64,000 nucleotides of DNA from Andeanibacterium fulvum (lineage in GTDB: Bacteria > Pseudomonadota > Alphaproteobacteria > Sphingomonadales > Sphingomonadaceae). The translations under genes and the position numbers were made by a program. Shown here in pieces: positions 33,311 through 43,020 of this stretch (positions are counted from its first letter, which is position 1; each line of letters starts with the position of its first letter). The stretch spans positions 186,001-250,000 of the forward strand of contig NZ_JBANRM010000003.1 of NCBI RefSeq assembly GCF_037154085.1, read 5' to 3'. A model generated the notes under the pieces. That model did no database searches and was not told where the DNA came from. It was given only the letters and a program-made list of their open reading frames with translations.

Positions 33311-34198
33311 TTAAAGGAAAACTCGCTCAACTGGCGGCAGTGCCACTGCGCCCGGCTGTTCGCCCCAATGGGCCATGTTGAACACCGCGCCGGAACGGCG
33401 GACCTTGGCCACGCGGCGCAGGTCGATATCGGCAAAGGCCCATTGCGAAGCATCGACATCGCCCGCCACCACCACGCCATCGTCGGGAAAGCCGAGATCG
33501 GGCGGGCCATAGACTGCCGCCGCGCCGTGGTTTTCGTCCACCGCCGGGGACCATTGCGCCATGCCTACGGTGGGGGCCTGGACAGTATAGCACTGACCTT
33601 CCAGCGCCCGCGCCATCGCGCCGATCTTCACGCGGTTGAAGCCCGCCATGCTGTCGGTGCAGCTCGGCACCAAGATCAGTTCCGCCCCAGCCTCCACCAA
33701 GGCGCGGCCCAGCAGCGGGAATTCGCTGTCATAGCAGATCAGCACGCCGATCCGGCCCAGTTCAGTCTCGAACAGGCGCAAGGGGCCGCCGGAATGGACG
33801 CCCCAATGTTCCCGTTCGAACCGGGTCATCACCAGCTTTTCCTGCACGCCCACAGCGCCCGACGGCGTGAACAGCCGCGCGGCATTGCGGTAATAGCCAT
33901 CGCGCAGCACCGGAATACTGGCGGCAAGGATATGGAGCCCGAACTCACGCGCCAGTTCCATGTGCAGCGCATCCACATGTGGCGCCATGGAAGCGACGAA
34001 ACGCAGCGAGCCTTCCAGATCGCCCATCGTCTCCGCATCGAGCGAGGCGAGTTCCATCGAACCATATTCGGGAAACACCGCCAGCTTCGATCCGCGCCGC
34101 GCGGCATAGCTCACCCAGCCGGTGATCTTGCTGACGTAGGAATCCCAGCGATCGTGGCGTTCGATGGGATATTGGGCTGCTGCGACCGTGAAGCTCAA
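33311..34198 (-). CDS. carbon-nitrogen hydrolase (nitrilase superfamily)
   Basis: A 295-residue nitrilase-superfamily enzyme with the complete triad: Glu in LAVFPEYGSME, Lys in GVQEKLVMTRFE, Cys in VLICYDSEFPL. Members hydrolyse amides or nitriles. The start is set at TTG 34198: the TTGA overlap with the stop of the upstream GNAT gene, and the fold's first strand (FTVAAAQYP) begins there. A longer in-frame extension is GNAT sequence in another frame. Third gene of a coupled operon; GNAT-nitrilase pairs are seen elsewhere, suggesting acylation and deacylation of one amine substrate. Confidence 0.88.
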   Translation of the reverse strand: MSFTVAAAQYPIERHDRWDSYVSKITGWVSYAARRGSKLAVFPEYGSMELASLDAETMGDLEGSLRFVASMAPHVDALHMELAREFGLHILAASIPVLRDGYYRNAARLFTPSGAVGVQEKLVMTRFEREHWGVHSGGPLRLFETELGRIGVLICYDSEFPLLGRALVEAGAELILVPSCTDSMAGFNRVKIGAMARALEGQCYTVQAPTVGMAQWSPAVDENHGAAAVYGPPDLGFPDDGVVVAGDVDASQWAFADIDLRRVAKVRRSGAVFNMAHWGEQPGAVALPPVERVFL

Positions 34199-34782
34199 AT
34201 GCTGCGCATCCAATATTGCATGGGCTTGAGGCTTTCGCTTTCCTCCCCATGCTCCTTCCACGCAAGATGGGTGATGAAATCTTCCACCGGGGAATAGCCG
34301 CGTTTGCGCCAGAACGGATCGAGGGCACTGTAACCCGTTGGCCGCGCGGGATGATCCGCGGGGCGCACCACTGCCGCGAAGCAGGCCCGGTCTGCCCCCG
34401 CCGCCTTCGCCGCCGCCTCGCGATGGTCGAAAAAGGCGTGGCCGATGCCGTGGCCGCGATAGTCGGGCAACAGCACGCTTTCCGCGAAATAGAACAGCTT
34501 CGAAGTATCGATGCCCTTGTCCTCGAACACCTGTCGGAACTCGGGCTTCTGCGCCCACATGGGCGAAGCCGTGGCAGCACCGATCACTCGATCGCCATCG
34601 AAGGCGGCGACCAGCACCGCATCGGGCGCGGCGGCGAATTCCTTGAGGTATTCCGCCTCGTAAGCCTCGTCCCCGTCGTAGAGATAGGGATAGGCGGCGA
34701 AGACGGCGATCCGCAGCGCGGCAAGGTCCTTGAGGTGAGCGGCGAGCTCCTCGCCCGCCAGCGGACGGACGGAAACGCTCAT
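34195..34782 (-). CDS. GNAT family N-acetyltransferase
   Basis: A 195-residue GNAT: VLVAAFDGDRVIGAATASP (beta 4), then LPDYRGHGIGHAFFDHRE, the acetyl-CoA-binding Q/RxxGxG/A motif (R-G-H-G-I-G). The acceptor is unknown. Its ATG overlaps the stop of the NTF2-like gene and its stop overlaps the TTG of the nitrilase gene, so the three are coupled. Confidence 0.9.
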   Translation of the reverse strand: MSVSVRPLAGEELAAHLKDLAALRIAVFAAYPYLYDGDEAYEAEYLKEFAAAPDAVLVAAFDGDRVIGAATASPMWAQKPEFRQVFEDKGIDTSKLFYFAESVLLPDYRGHGIGHAFFDHREAAAKAAGADRACFAAVVRPADHPARPTGYSALDPFWRKRGYSPVEDFITHLAWKEHGEESESLKPMQYWMRSI

Positions 34783-35189
34783 CCGCCGACCTGCCGGACC
34801 CAGTCTTCCAGATTGTAATAGACTGTGACCCGCGCGATCAGACCGTCCGCAATCTCGAAGAATGCCCCGGCAGGCAGGACATATTTTTGGCCTGCCGCCT
34901 CGGGCAGGCCTTCATCGGTGGTCAGATATTCGCCATGCACGATGAACTCAGCCGCGGCGCGCATGCCTTCGTCATTGGCCATGATCGCAATGTCGGTCAG
35001 TTTCTCGGCATAGCAGCGGTCCATATGGGCCAGAAACGCGCGGAAGGCATCCTTGCCGGACTGGCGGGCACCCTGATTGATGTCATGCGCCACGTCTTCG
35101 GCCAGACAGGCAAGCATCCCCTCGCCATCGCCGGAATTGAAGGCGGCATAATAGGTTTCGACCAGCTTCAGTGCCTTTGCGCGCGCCAT
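34779..35189 (-). CDS. ketosteroid isomerase-related NTF2-like protein
   Basis: A 136-residue protein, VETYYAAFNSGDGEGMLACLAEDVAHDINQG near the N-terminus and YNLEDWVRQVGG at the end, typical of the ketosteroid-isomerase-related group. First gene of the operon with GNAT and nitrilase (ATGA overlap). CAGGGAGAA precedes the ATG. The function is probably binding or modification of the small molecule handled by the next two enzymes; inference only. Confidence 0.8.
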   Translation of the reverse strand: MARAKALKLVETYYAAFNSGDGEGMLACLAEDVAHDINQGARQSGKDAFRAFLAHMDRCYAEKLTDIAIMANDEGMRAAAEFIVHGEYLTTDEGLPEAAGQKYVLPAGAFFEIADGLIARVTVYYNLEDWVRQVGG

Positions 35190-35358
35190 GAAATTCTCCC
35201 TGCAGGTTCCCGGGTGAGCTTCCCGCGCCGTTAGGCAATCGCGGGGGATCGGACAATTGCTTTTCGGCGCGGTGAGCGTATAGGGAACCGATCGCCCCGG
35301 CCAGGCAGTCCGAACCGACTCGCTAGCGCCGGGGCTTGCTATTTTTCCGAGGAAAACG

Positions 35359-36159
35359 ATGACCCGTCGCCGCCAGATCTACGAAGGCAAGGCCAAGATC
35401 CTTTACGAAGGCCCCGAGCCCGGCACGCTGATCCAGTACTTCAAGGACGATGCCACCGCATTCAACGCGGAGAAGCGCGGCACGATCAACGGCAAGGGTG
35501 TGATCAACAATCGCATCAGCGAGCATGTGTTCACGCGCCTCTCGCACATCGGCATTCCCACCCATTTCATCCGCCGCCTGAACATGCGCGAGCAACTGGT
35601 GCGGCAGGTGGAAATCATCCCCATCGAAGTGGTCGTGCGCAATGTCGCCGCCGGTTCGATCTGCAAGCGTCTGGGCATGGAAGAGGGCGAACCGCTGCCC
35701 CACACGCTGATCGAATATTACTTCAAGGACGATGCGCTGGGCGACCCGATGGTAGCCGAAGAACACATCGCCTGCTTCAACTGGGCCAGCAATGAGGAGA
35801 TGCAGGACATCTCCGCCATGGCGATCCGGGTGAACGATTTCATGTGCGGCATGTTCGCCGCGATCAACATCCGCCTGATCGACTTCAAGCTCGAATTCGG
35901 CCGCATCTGGGACGGCGATTACAGCCGCGTGATCCTGGCCGACGAGATCAGCCCCGATGGCTGCCGCCTGTGGGACATGGCCACCGGCGAAAAGCTGGAC
36001 AAGGACCGCTTCCGCCGCGACCTCGGCGGCGAGGAAGAAGCCTATCAGGAAGTGGCCCGCCGCCTTGGCCTGATGCAAGACGACGGCGCCCCCGGCGAAG
36101 TGCTCGACCTCTCCGCCCACCGCAAGCTGCGCGGCAAGACGGAAAAGCCGAAGAAGTAA
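35359..36159 (+). CDS. purC: phosphoribosylaminoimidazole-succinocarboxamide synthase
   Basis: A 266-residue SAICAR synthetase of de novo purine synthesis (CAIR + Asp + ATP). The N-terminal RRRQIYEGKAKILYEG is the ATP-loop signature; VEIIPIEVVVRNVAAGS and DFKLEFGR / ILADEISPDGCRLWD are the catalytic and nucleotide-binding blocks. GAGG precedes the ATG. It stands alone, ending at a strong terminator; the other purine genes are 3 kb and 20 kb downstream. Confidence 0.97.
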   Translation: MTRRRQIYEGKAKILYEGPEPGTLIQYFKDDATAFNAEKRGTINGKGVINNRISEHVFTRLSHIGIPTHFIRRLNMREQLVRQVEIIPIEVVVRNVAAGSICKRLGMEEGEPLPHTLIEYYFKDDALGDPMVAEEHIACFNWASNEEMQDISAMAIRVNDFMCGMFAAINIRLIDFKLEFGRIWDGDYSRVILADEISPDGCRLWDMATGEKLDKDRFRRDLGGEEEAYQEVARRLGLMQDDGAPGEVLDLSAHRKLRGKTEKPKK

Positions 36160-36164
36160 CACAA

Positions 36165-36197
36165 AGCCCCCTCCCGATCCGGAGGGGGTTTTTGTTT
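36165..36197 (+). terminator. rho-independent terminator after purC
   Basis: CCCCCTCC (36167-36174) pairs with GGAGGGGG (36181-36188), followed by TTTTTGTTT. It begins within ten bases of the purC stop. Confidence 0.95.
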
Positions 36198-36254
36198 GGC
36201 GAATTGTCAGCCTGCAAACTCGACGCGAGAGGCCGCTGACAGAGCCTCCTCAGT

Positions 36255-36345
36255 CGTCACCCTGAACTTGTTTCAGGGTCCATTTCTCCTGCTCAAGCTG
36301 ATGCCTGTGGGGAAAGATGGATGCTGAACCAAGTTCAGCATGACG
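36255..36345. repeat. REPIN-like palindromic repeat (family A)
   Basis: The 28-base ends CGTCACCCTGAACTTGTTTC... (36255 onward) and the inverse complement of the sequence ending at 36345 agree except at a few positions. Each end is itself a small hairpin (CCCTGAAC...GTTTCAGGG). It is related in plan to the elements near 40.5 and 48.6 kb. Confidence 0.75.
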
Positions 36346-36560
36346 ATAGCGGATAGCCAAGGGATGATGGCATCGTGCGTCTGCAAACGATCCGATCGCC
36401 TTTTGTTTGCCCCCACCCTTTCACGCATCATTCAGCGATGTGACTTCACATCCGCGTTCCCCCTGCTACGCAGGGAGCCAGACAGGCCAAGGCGGCTGCC
36501 CGCCATGGCCGGAAAATAAGCTGGCTTTGCCCCGGCCTTGACGGGGGCAACGGGAGTGTG
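36346..36560 (+). other. leader region of the M16 peptidase gene
   Basis: About 215 bases without a gene. CGGGAG just before 36558 is the ribosome site of the peptidase gene. No other structure stood out. Confidence 0.5.
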
Positions 36561-39449
36561 ATGCGTTCAGTTCTTACGGCAATCGCCGCCCTATCCTTAA
36601 CCACTGCCCTTCCCGCCTATGCCAACCCGGCTCTCGAAGCCGCGCAGCAGGCCGCTGCTGCTGCGGAACAGGGCAGTCAGGCAAAGCCCCTCTGGGCGTT
36701 CGAGGAAAGCGATCTTCCGCTCGACACGGCCTATCGCTTCGGCGTGCTGCCCAATGGCATGCGCTATATCATCCGCCATAACGCCACCCCGGCCGGCACG
36801 GGAGAGGTGCGGTTGGTGGTCGATGCCGGATCGCTGGCCGAGAACGATAACGAACTGGGCTATGCCCATTTCATCGAGCACATGGCCTTCAACGGCTCCA
36901 CCAACGTGCCCGGCAACGAGATGTACAAGCTGCTGGAGCGCGAGGGGCTGGCCTTCGGCGCCGATACCAATGCCTCCACCAATTACGACGTCACGCTCTA
37001 CAAGCTGGACCTGCCGCGCAGCGATCCGGCCCTGCTGGGCACGGCCCTGATGCTGATGCGCGAGACCGCTAGCGAAGTGACCTTCGATCAGGACGCGATC
37101 GACCATGAAAAGGGCGTGATCCTCTCTGAAAAGCGCGTGCGCGATACTTTCGCCCTGCGCAATCTGGTGGACCGGCTGGACTTCCAATATCCCGACGCCC
37201 GTTTCGTGAAGCGGCTGCCCATCGGCACCGCCGAGACGATCGAAGCCGCGACCAGCGCCAGCCTGCGCGCACTCTATTCGCGGATCTACACGCCGCAGAA
37301 TTCGGCCATCGTGGTGGTAGGCGATTTCGACCCCGATCTTGTCGAACGCGAGATCAGGACCCGCTTTTCCGATTGGGCGCCTGCACCGCAGGGCCCGCAG
37401 GACATCGACGCAGGGCCGGTGAACAGCGAACTGGCCGGGCAGACCGACATCTTCATCGATCCCGCCCTGCCGGAGAATCTCTCCGCAACCCGCAACGGGC
37501 CGTGGATCGACGAGCCGGACACGGTTGAGAACCGCTTCCGCAACCTGCTGCGCCAGATCGGCTATGGCATCGTCAACCGCCGGTTCGACCGGTTGGCCAA
37601 TGGCGAGAACCCGCCTTTCCGCGATGCCTTCTTCGGTACCAGCGACGTGTTCGAAACCGGCCGGACCACCAGCCTTGTGGTCGCCTCGGCCGATGGCGAA
37701 TGGCGCAAGGGGCTGCTGGCGGCCGTGGAGGAATATCGCCGCGCCATGAGCTTTGGCTTCAGCGAGGCGGAACTGGCGGAACAGGTCGCCAATCTGCGCA
37801 CCGGGCTGGAAAATACGGTGGCGACGGCCGAAACCCGCTATAATTCGACCTTTACCGAGGCTGCGATCGGCCTGCTGCGCGATGGCAGCGTGCCGACCAC
37901 ACCCGAAAGTGCCCTCGCCCGTTTCGAGGCCGCCCTGCCCCGCATCACGCCCGAAGCGGTGCTGGCAGCCTTGCAGGCCGAGGCCCTGCCGCTCGACAAT
38001 CCCATGTTGCGCTTTCAGGGCCGGGTCGCGCCCGAAGGCGGCGCCGATGCCCTGCGCGCGGCATGGAACGAGGCCACCGCCGCCCCGGTGGAAGCGCGCA
38101 CTGGCCAGGATGCGGGCAGCTTCGGCTATACCGATTTCGGCATGCCCGGCACGGTAGTGTCGGACAGGGTGGAGCCGCGCCTCGGCATTCGCGAGTTGCG
38201 CTTCGCCAATGGCGTGCGGCTCAACCTCAAGCGCACCGACCTGAAGAAGGACCGGGTGACGTTCGAGATCAATCTCGACGGCGGCGACATGCTCAACACG
38301 CGGGAGAAGCCGCTCGCCACCGGCATGGTCACCAGCCTGCCGCTGGGCGGGCTCGGCAAGCACAGCTATGACGATCTCCAGTCGATCCTGGCGGGCAAGA
38401 GCGTGGGCCTGGGCATCGCCAGCGATGGCGAAACCTTCCAGATGCAGGGCACGACCACCCCGCGCGATCTGGAACTGCAGCTGCAATTGCTGACCGCGGG
38501 CATTGCCGATCCCGGCTATCGTCCGCAGGGCGAGGAACGCTATCGCCGCGGCGTGCGCGATTTCTTCGCCAGTCGCGATGCGACCCCGGCGAGCGCACTG
38601 GGCAATGCGCTGGGCGGGATCGTCTCCGATGGCGATCCGCGCTTCACGATCCGTCCCGAGGCCGATTACATGGCGCTCGATTTCCAGCGTCTGAAGGCCG
38701 ATGTAGGTGACCGGCTGGCCAAAGGCGCGCTGGAAGTGGCGCTGGTCGGCGATTTCGACGAGGAGCAGGCAATCGCCATGGTCGCCCGCACGCTGGGCGC
38801 CCTGCCCGCGCGCGAGGATGCGTTCCGCCCCTATGACGAGAACCGCGTCCGCAGCTTCACGACCGACCGGAGCCCGCGCACTGTGTGGCATGACGGCGCG
38901 GCGGACCAGGCGATGATCCGCTTCACCTGGCCCACCCGCGACGATAGCGACGCGCGGGAAAGCGCCATTCTCGGCCTGCTGGATGCCGTGGTACAGATCG
39001 AACTGACCGAGGAACTGCGCGAGAAGCTGGGCAGCACCTATTCGCCCTCCGTCAGTGCCGGTCAGTCACGCTTCTATACCGGCTATGGGACGTTCGACAT
39101 TGCCGCCTCCATCGCCCCGGCGGACCTTGAAACCGTGCGGCAGGCCATCGTCACGACGATCACCGCCCTGCGCGCTACTCCGGTGGATGACGACACCCTG
39201 CTGCGCGCCCGCCGCCCGCTGGTGGAGAACATCGAGAACGCGCTGAAGACCAATGGCGGCTGGATGGGCCTGGTCGACCGCGCACAGTCCGAACCCGAGC
39301 GGATCGAGCGTTTTCTCGGATCGAAGGCGCTGCTGGAAAGCCTGACCGCCGAAGATCTGCGCCAGCTGGCGCTGCGCTATCTCGATCCGGCACAGGCGCT
39401 GGAAGTAGTTGCCCTGCCGCGCGCGAAAGGCACGCAGGGGGAGGAATAA
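36561..39449 (+). CDS. M16 family zinc metallopeptidase (two-domain, periplasmic)
   Basis: A 962-residue insulinase-type protease. Sec signal (1-22, ending AYA-NP). The inverted zinc motif H103-F-I-E106-H107 (ELGYAHFIEHMAF) is followed by the downstream Glu in DHEKGVILSEKR. The C-terminal half repeats the fold without the zinc site (LRFANGVRLNLKRTD). The size fits bacterial pitrilysin-like clamshell proteases. ATG at 36561 is preferred over the adjacent GTG at 36558. It probably degrades peptides in the periplasm. It sits between purC and purSQ without any obvious functional link. Confidence 0.92.
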   Translation: MRSVLTAIAALSLTTALPAYANPALEAAQQAAAAAEQGSQAKPLWAFEESDLPLDTAYRFGVLPNGMRYIIRHNATPAGTGEVRLVVDAGSLAENDNELGYAHFIEHMAFNGSTNVPGNEMYKLLEREGLAFGADTNASTNYDVTLYKLDLPRSDPALLGTALMLMRETASEVTFDQDAIDHEKGVILSEKRVRDTFALRNLVDRLDFQYPDARFVKRLPIGTAETIEAATSASLRALYSRIYTPQNSAIVVVGDFDPDLVEREIRTRFSDWAPAPQGPQDIDAGPVNSELAGQTDIFIDPALPENLSATRNGPWIDEPDTVENRFRNLLRQIGYGIVNRRFDRLANGENPPFRDAFFGTSDVFETGRTTSLVVASADGEWRKGLLAAVEEYRRAMSFGFSEAELAEQVANLRTGLENTVATAETRYNSTFTEAAIGLLRDGSVPTTPESALARFEAALPRITPEAVLAALQAEALPLDNPMLRFQGRVAPEGGADALRAAWNEATAAPVEARTGQDAGSFGYTDFGMPGTVVSDRVEPRLGIRELRFANGVRLNLKRTDLKKDRVTFEINLDGGDMLNTREKPLATGMVTSLPLGGLGKHSYDDLQSILAGKSVGLGIASDGETFQMQGTTTPRDLELQLQLLTAGIADPGYRPQGEERYRRGVRDFFASRDATPASALGNALGGIVSDGDPRFTIRPEADYMALDFQRLKADVGDRLAKGALEVALVGDFDEEQAIAMVARTLGALPAREDAFRPYDENRVRSFTTDRSPRTVWHDGAADQAMIRFTWPTRDDSDARESAILGLLDAVVQIELTEELREKLGSTYSPSVSAGQSRFYTGYGTFDIAASIAPADLETVRQAIVTTITALRATPVDDDTLLRARRPLVENIENALKTNGGWMGLVDRAQSEPERIERFLGSKALLESLTAEDLRQLALRYLDPAQALEVVALPRAKGTQGEE

Positions 39450-39530
39450 CGTCACCGGCTTGCGAAAAACGCGCCATGAGGCCATAGGGCGCGCGAGTCC
39501 ATCAAGCCGCATTTGCGAAAGGCGCCGCCC

Positions 39531-39767
39531 ATGAAAGTCCGGATCCATGTCAGCCTCAAGCCCGGCGTGCTCGATCCGCAAGGCCGCGCGATCCATCACG
39601 CGCTGGAAGGCCTCGGTTTCGGCGGCGTCAACGATGTCCGCGCCGGCCGCGAGATCGAGCTGGACGTGGACGACAGCGTGACGGACGAAAATCTCGACGC
39701 GATGTGCAAGCAGCTGCTCGCCAACATGGTGATCGAGAATTACCGCATCGAACGGGTGGCGGCATGA
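39531..39767 (+). CDS. purS: phosphoribosylformylglycinamidine synthase subunit PurS
   Basis: A 78-residue subunit of the three-part FGAM synthase (PurSQL). VRIHVSLKPGVLDPQGRAIHHALEGLGF is typical. AAAGG precedes the ATG at 39531. The stop overlaps the purQ ATG, as usual for this pair. purL is not in this window. Confidence 0.95.
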   Translation: MKVRIHVSLKPGVLDPQGRAIHHALEGLGFGGVNDVRAGREIELDVDDSVTDENLDAMCKQLLANMVIENYRIERVAA

Positions 39768-40441
39768 GCTTCCGGGGCGCGGTAGTCACCTTTCCGGGCT
39801 CCAATTGCGACCGTGACATGGCCGTCGCGCTGGAGGCCGTCTCCGGCGTTCCCGCGATCCGCGTCTGGCACGGCGATGCCGAGCTGCCCGCCGATCTGGA
39901 CTTCATCGCCCTGCCCGGCGGCTTTTCCTATGGCGACTATCTGCGCTCCGGCGCAATGGCCGCGCGCAGCCCGGTGATGCAGTCGGTCGTGGCCGCCGCA
40001 AAGCGCGGCGTGCCTGTACTCGGCGTGTGCAACGGCTTCCAGGTGTTGACCGAAGCGGGCCTGCTGCCCGGCGCGCTGATGCGCAACGCCAGCCAGCACT
40101 TCATCTGCCGCATGGTGAAGCTGAAGGTGGAAAACAGCCAGTCGCTGTTCACCTCGGGCTACGAAGCCGGGCAGATTCTGGACATCCCTGTGGCCCATCA
40201 TGACGGCAATTACTTTGCCGACGATGCCACGCTCGACCGGCTGGAAGGCGAAGGCCGCGTAGCCTTCCGCTATGCCGAGACGGTCAACGGCTCCGCCCGC
40301 GACATTGCCGGCGTGCTGAACGAGACGGGCAATGTGCTGGGCATGATGCCCCACCCCGAACGCGCCATCGAAGACGCACTGGGCAGCAGCGATGGCCGCG
40401 CCCTGTTCGAAAGCGCGATCCGGAGCCTGGTGGAAGCGTGA
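39764..40441 (+). CDS. purQ: phosphoribosylformylglycinamidine synthase subunit PurQ
   Basis: A 225-residue glutaminase subunit of FGAM synthase. Nucleophile Cys in VLGVCNGFQ, His-Glu in MMPHPERA, and the N-terminal VTFPGSNCDRD. ATGA overlap with purS. It supplies ammonia to PurL, which lies elsewhere. Confidence 0.96.
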   Translation: MSFRGAVVTFPGSNCDRDMAVALEAVSGVPAIRVWHGDAELPADLDFIALPGGFSYGDYLRSGAMAARSPVMQSVVAAAKRGVPVLGVCNGFQVLTEAGLLPGALMRNASQHFICRMVKLKVENSQSLFTSGYEAGQILDIPVAHHDGNYFADDATLDRLEGEGRVAFRYAETVNGSARDIAGVLNETGNVLGMMPHPERAIEDALGSSDGRALFESAIRSLVEA

Positions 40442-40452
40442 AGCTCTGAACT

Positions 40453-40579
40453 GTCACCCCGGACTTGTTCCGGGGCCCAGCTGGTTTCCAATGCGAGCGA
40501 GACGGATATCCTGTCCGTCCTACGCCGCTCCGTGTAAATCCTGAAGAGAAGCGGGACCCCGGATCAAGTCCGGGGTGAC
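40453..40579. repeat. REPIN-like palindromic repeat (family A)
   Basis: GTCACCCCGGACTTGTTCCGGGG (40453 onward) is mirrored by CCCCGGATCAAGTCCGGGGTGAC ending at 40579, each end a small hairpin, with about 75 bases between. It lies between the convergent purQ and GGDEF/EAL genes. Confidence 0.85.
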
Positions 40580-40584
40580 CGTCA

Positions 40585-42942
40585 TCACGCCGCGGCGCCT
40601 CGCCCGGCCAGCGTGCGGAAGAGGGTGATCGCATCGGCGGCGTCCATCGGGCGACCGAAATAATAGCCCTGAATCTTGGTGCAGCCCAGTTCGCGGATCA
40701 GTGCGGCTTCCTCGGCCGTTTCCACGCCCTCGGCCGTGGTCGCCATGTCGAGGCTCTGGGCCATGGCCACAACGGCGCGAATGATCGCCAGGCTTTCCGC
40801 ATTGTCCTTCGCCGCGCCCTGCACGAAGCTGCGGTCCACCTTGATGGTGGAGAAGCGCAGCTTGCGCAGATAGCCGAGCGAGGAATAGCCGGTGCCGAAA
40901 TCGTCGAGCGCGATCGAGCAGCCCAGCGCCATGATCTGTTCCAGCGTCGCGCGGGCCGTGGCCCCGTCACGCACGAAGATGCTCTCGGTCACTTCGATTT
41001 CCAGCCGGTGGGCCGGAAGCCCGGTCGCGGCCAGTGCGGCGACGACCTTGCCCGAGAACTGCGGATCGAGCAGCTGTTCACCCGAGACGTTAACAGCCAC
41101 ACGCACATGGGCCGGCCAGTTCAGCGCTTCCCGGCAGGCTTCGCGCAGCACCCAATCGCCGATCGTCACGATCAGGCGGGTATCCTCGGCCAGCGGAATG
41201 AACTTGGCCGGGCTGATGAAGCCGTGTTCCGCGCTGTTCCAGCGCAGCAGCGCCTCGAAGCTGACCACGGTCTCGCTGCGGGCGTCGACCACGGGCTGGT
41301 ACTGGAGATACAGTTCCTTGCGGTCCAGCGCACGGCGCAGGGCAAATTCCAACTGGCGGCGTTCTTCCGCATCGGCATGCAGCGAAGGCTCGTAAGGCCA
41401 GTGGACCGAGCCGCCTTCGTCCTTGGCGCGATAGAGCGCAAGGTCGGCATTGCGCATCAGCGTCTCGACCGAATCCCCATCGCGCGGGCCCAGCGCCGAG
41501 CCGACGCTGGCGCCGACATAGAGCGTGTGATGATCGACATCGTAGGGCAGCGAGAGGTGATCGATCACCGCGCGGGCGACCTTTTCCACACGGGTCCGGT
41601 CCGAAGCGTCGCGGATCACGATGGCGAATTCGTCGCCGCCCAGACGGCCGCACAATTCGTTCTCGCTCATCAGGCTCTTCAGCCGGGCCGAAACCTGGGC
41701 GAGCAGCTGGTCGCCGACCTGGTGGCCGAGCGAATCGTTCACGGCCTTGAACCGGTCGAGGTCGATCATCAGGAAGGCACAACGCGTGCGCCATTGATCG
41801 GCATAGCGCAGAGCCTCGTTCAGCGCCTCGGTCAGCATCAGGCGGTTGGGCAGGCCGGTCAGCGTATCGTAGCGGGCAAGATAGGCGATCTTCTCGTCGC
41901 TCTCGCGCTGTTCGGTCACATCCGAACCGACGCCGCGGAAGCCATGGAAGGTGCCGTTCTCGTCGATGATCGGGGTGCCGGAAAGCTCCCACCAGCGCTT
42001 GGAATTGCCGATGCACACCTGCACCAGTAAATCCGAGAAGCTCTCCCGCCGCTTCAGGCGTTCGGCAAGGTCATGCAGGCTGGGCGGGAACTGGCCGGTT
42101 TCCCAGGCCGACCCGGCGATCAGCTGGATGAAGCTCTTGCCCTCGATCTGGTCGAGTTCCTTGCCCAGCGCATAGACGAAGCGCGAACTGGCCGAACGCA
42201 CGCGGCGCGACGTATCGATCTGCCACAGCCAGTCGGCATCGGTATCCTCGAATTCGCGCAGCAGCAGCGACACCACCTCGCTCTTTTCGGCAACGCCCGC
42301 CTCGGCGATACGGGCCGAAAGATAGGTCCGCGCGCCGCGAATGGCGCCGCCCATGGCCAGGCCGCAGAAGGATGCGGCCAGCGCGGCATAGCCAAGCGCA
42401 CCGTCCACCGCGAAACTGAAAATGGCCGCTGTCCCGGTCACCCCGGCAAAGACCAGAGTCGCCACCGGAGTGGCGGCGAAGGCCAGAGTGGTGCCGGTGA
42501 TCAGCATGGTCATGATCGCCCAGAAGGCGAGCCGGTCTTCCATCGGGCCATGCGGCTCGAACAGGAAGAAGGGCACGGACCATACGGCCGCGACCAGTGC
42601 CACGCTGAGCGCGTGGCCAGCATATTCGCCCTTGGTCATCGCCCGGCGATCGACATCGCGCAGGCCGTTATCGACCCGGCTGGCGTTCCACAGCACGCCC
42701 ACCAGCGCCACTGTCCATCCGGCCAGAAGTAGCGGCGATACCTTGCCGAAGAAGATGCTGACCGCGATCACCAGCGCGATGGCGTGTGCAAGAAAACGCG
42801 AGAGCGAAAGCACTTCGAGCCGCGAATATTGCAGCGCGCGCAATCTGGCCCAGCTCCCTTCCTGGGGCTGGGTCACGCCGATGACGGCGAGGTTGCTCAG
42901 CCTCAAGGGAAGCTGAGGAATATCAGAGTGCGAGTCCGTCAC
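40585..42942 (-). CDS. membrane PAS-GGDEF-EAL cyclic-di-GMP enzyme
   Basis: A 785-residue protein: N-terminal membrane region (several helices, about 45-200), a PAS-like sensor (about 235-350; WLWQIDTSRRVRSAS), GGDEF domain with intact active site (CGRLGGDEFAIV) and EAL domain with intact FEALLRW, DDFGTGYSSL and KVDRSFV motifs. Both cyclase and phosphodiesterase sites look competent, so it could make or break c-di-GMP depending on the signal. Monocistronic, with no linked effector. Confidence 0.93.
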   Translation of the reverse strand: MTDSHSDIPQLPLRLSNLAVIGVTQPQEGSWARLRALQYSRLEVLSLSRFLAHAIALVIAVSIFFGKVSPLLLAGWTVALVGVLWNASRVDNGLRDVDRRAMTKGEYAGHALSVALVAAVWSVPFFLFEPHGPMEDRLAFWAIMTMLITGTTLAFAATPVATLVFAGVTGTAAIFSFAVDGALGYAALAASFCGLAMGGAIRGARTYLSARIAEAGVAEKSEVVSLLLREFEDTDADWLWQIDTSRRVRSASSRFVYALGKELDQIEGKSFIQLIAGSAWETGQFPPSLHDLAERLKRRESFSDLLVQVCIGNSKRWWELSGTPIIDENGTFHGFRGVGSDVTEQRESDEKIAYLARYDTLTGLPNRLMLTEALNEALRYADQWRTRCAFLMIDLDRFKAVNDSLGHQVGDQLLAQVSARLKSLMSENELCGRLGGDEFAIVIRDASDRTRVEKVARAVIDHLSLPYDVDHHTLYVGASVGSALGPRDGDSVETLMRNADLALYRAKDEGGSVHWPYEPSLHADAEERRQLEFALRRALDRKELYLQYQPVVDARSETVVSFEALLRWNSAEHGFISPAKFIPLAEDTRLIVTIGDWVLREACREALNWPAHVRVAVNVSGEQLLDPQFSGKVVAALAATGLPAHRLEIEVTESIFVRDGATARATLEQIMALGCSIALDDFGTGYSSLGYLRKLRFSTIKVDRSFVQGAAKDNAESLAIIRAVVAMAQSLDMATTAEGVETAEEAALIRELGCTKIQGYYFGRPMDAADAITLFRTLAGRGAAA

Positions 42943-43020
42943 GCCCCGGGGGATAGCTTGGAATGGTTAGCGCAGCGTAAACTCCGCCGGTTATTCCCGC
43001 AGGCCCGCAGCGGCGGATAG

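Noticed and set aside
36597..38891. Minus-strand frame opposite the M16 peptidase
   Set aside because: Shadow of the peptidase gene, which has an intact signal peptide and zinc motif.
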